Part shown: one piece after another, positions 63,933-64,000 of the stretch
Position numbering within the stretch: position 1 is the stretch's first letter
Layout of the letters: each line of letters begins with the position of its first letter
Assembly: GCF_009905545.1 (NCBI RefSeq)
Contig: NZ_JAAALB010000006.1
Location: forward strand, 1 to 64,000
Origin: Cellulophaga sp. BC115SP
GTDB taxonomy: Bacteria > Bacteroidota > Bacteroidia > Cytophagales > Spirosomataceae
Direction of reading: 5' to 3'
DNA length: 64,000 bases
Notes under the pieces: generated by a model
What the model was told of the DNA's origin: nothing
Database searches by the model: none
The model's input: the letters and a program-made list of their open reading frames with translations, nothing else
Program-made: the position numbers and the translations under genes

Positions 63933-64000
63933 ATGGATAAATCTTTTTTACAATATCTTTTTTCAGAAGACATTATTTACAAAATTCCTGCTAATACAGA
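63933..64000 (+). CDS. Truncated coding sequence at the right edge
   Basis: An open frame starts at the Met of MDKSFLQYLFSED, preceded by TTGGAG, and runs out of the window after 22 codons. It is too short to identify. It lies 99 bp after the DeoR stop. Confidence 0.4.
   Translation, partial: MDKSFLQYLFSEDIIYKIPANT

Overview
The window (about 64 kb, AT-rich, about 41 protein genes, no tRNA or rRNA gene that I can see) looks like chromosomal DNA of a Bacteroidota member, most likely a Cytophagales/Spirosomataceae-type bacterium. The reasons are PorP/SprF-family proteins, a giant surface protein ending in a type-B type IX secretion (T9SS) sorting domain, PorE-like TPR/PD40/OmpA proteins, propeller-type histidine kinases with LytTR partners, and promoters resembling TTTG-N(17-23)-TAnnTTTG. 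The genus call is an inference.

Layout. 0.1-2.0 kb: a D-2-hydroxyacid dehydrogenase and a lipoprotein, convergent over a long inverted repeat. 2.2-8.3 kb: the 2-oxoglutarate dehydrogenase complex on the minus strand (sucA E1, sucB E2 with two lipoyl domains, lpdA E3), each gene followed by its own hairpin. 9.3-11.6 kb: a secreted thioredoxin-like protein convergent with a PorP/SprF protein. 12.1-31.0 kb: a minus-strand block of a 3718-residue adhesin, a PorP/SprF protein, a PorE-like protein, a large propeller sensor kinase and its LytTR regulator, closed by an intrinsic terminator. 31.7-35.9 kb: htpG and a second PorE-like protein, convergent. 36.3-40.3 kb: MFS transporter, UbiA-like membrane protein, MOSC protein, CPBP membrane protease. 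40.5-48.1 kb: a surface-glycan cluster (FkbM and TylF-type methyltransferases, two GT4 glycosyltransferases, a Wzx-like flippase, a LamG lipoprotein, a further methyltransferase). 48.4-56.7 kb: TPR protein, M16 peptidase, ispF, dapF, GNAT, a TPR-tailed GT-C-like membrane protein and a DUF6089-type outer-membrane protein. 57.4-64 kb: spoT/relA, a Fur-family regulator, purA, a Nudix hydrolase, a DeoR regulator and a truncated gene at the right edge.

The features most worth attention are non-coding repeats and the T9SS block. Two 163-170 bp elements with matching terminal inverted repeats flank spoT in the same orientation. One is bounded by a 10-bp direct repeat that looks like a target-site duplication, so they look like miniature transposons (MITEs). 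Related palindromes lie beside spoT and before dapF. The adhesin has a putative secretion signal about 150 residues into the reading frame, ten repeats of about 75 residues with mostly four cysteines each, and an 810-bp internal tandem duplication. Its position upstream of PorP-like, PorE-like and sensor/regulator genes suggests one surface-secretion and sensing module.
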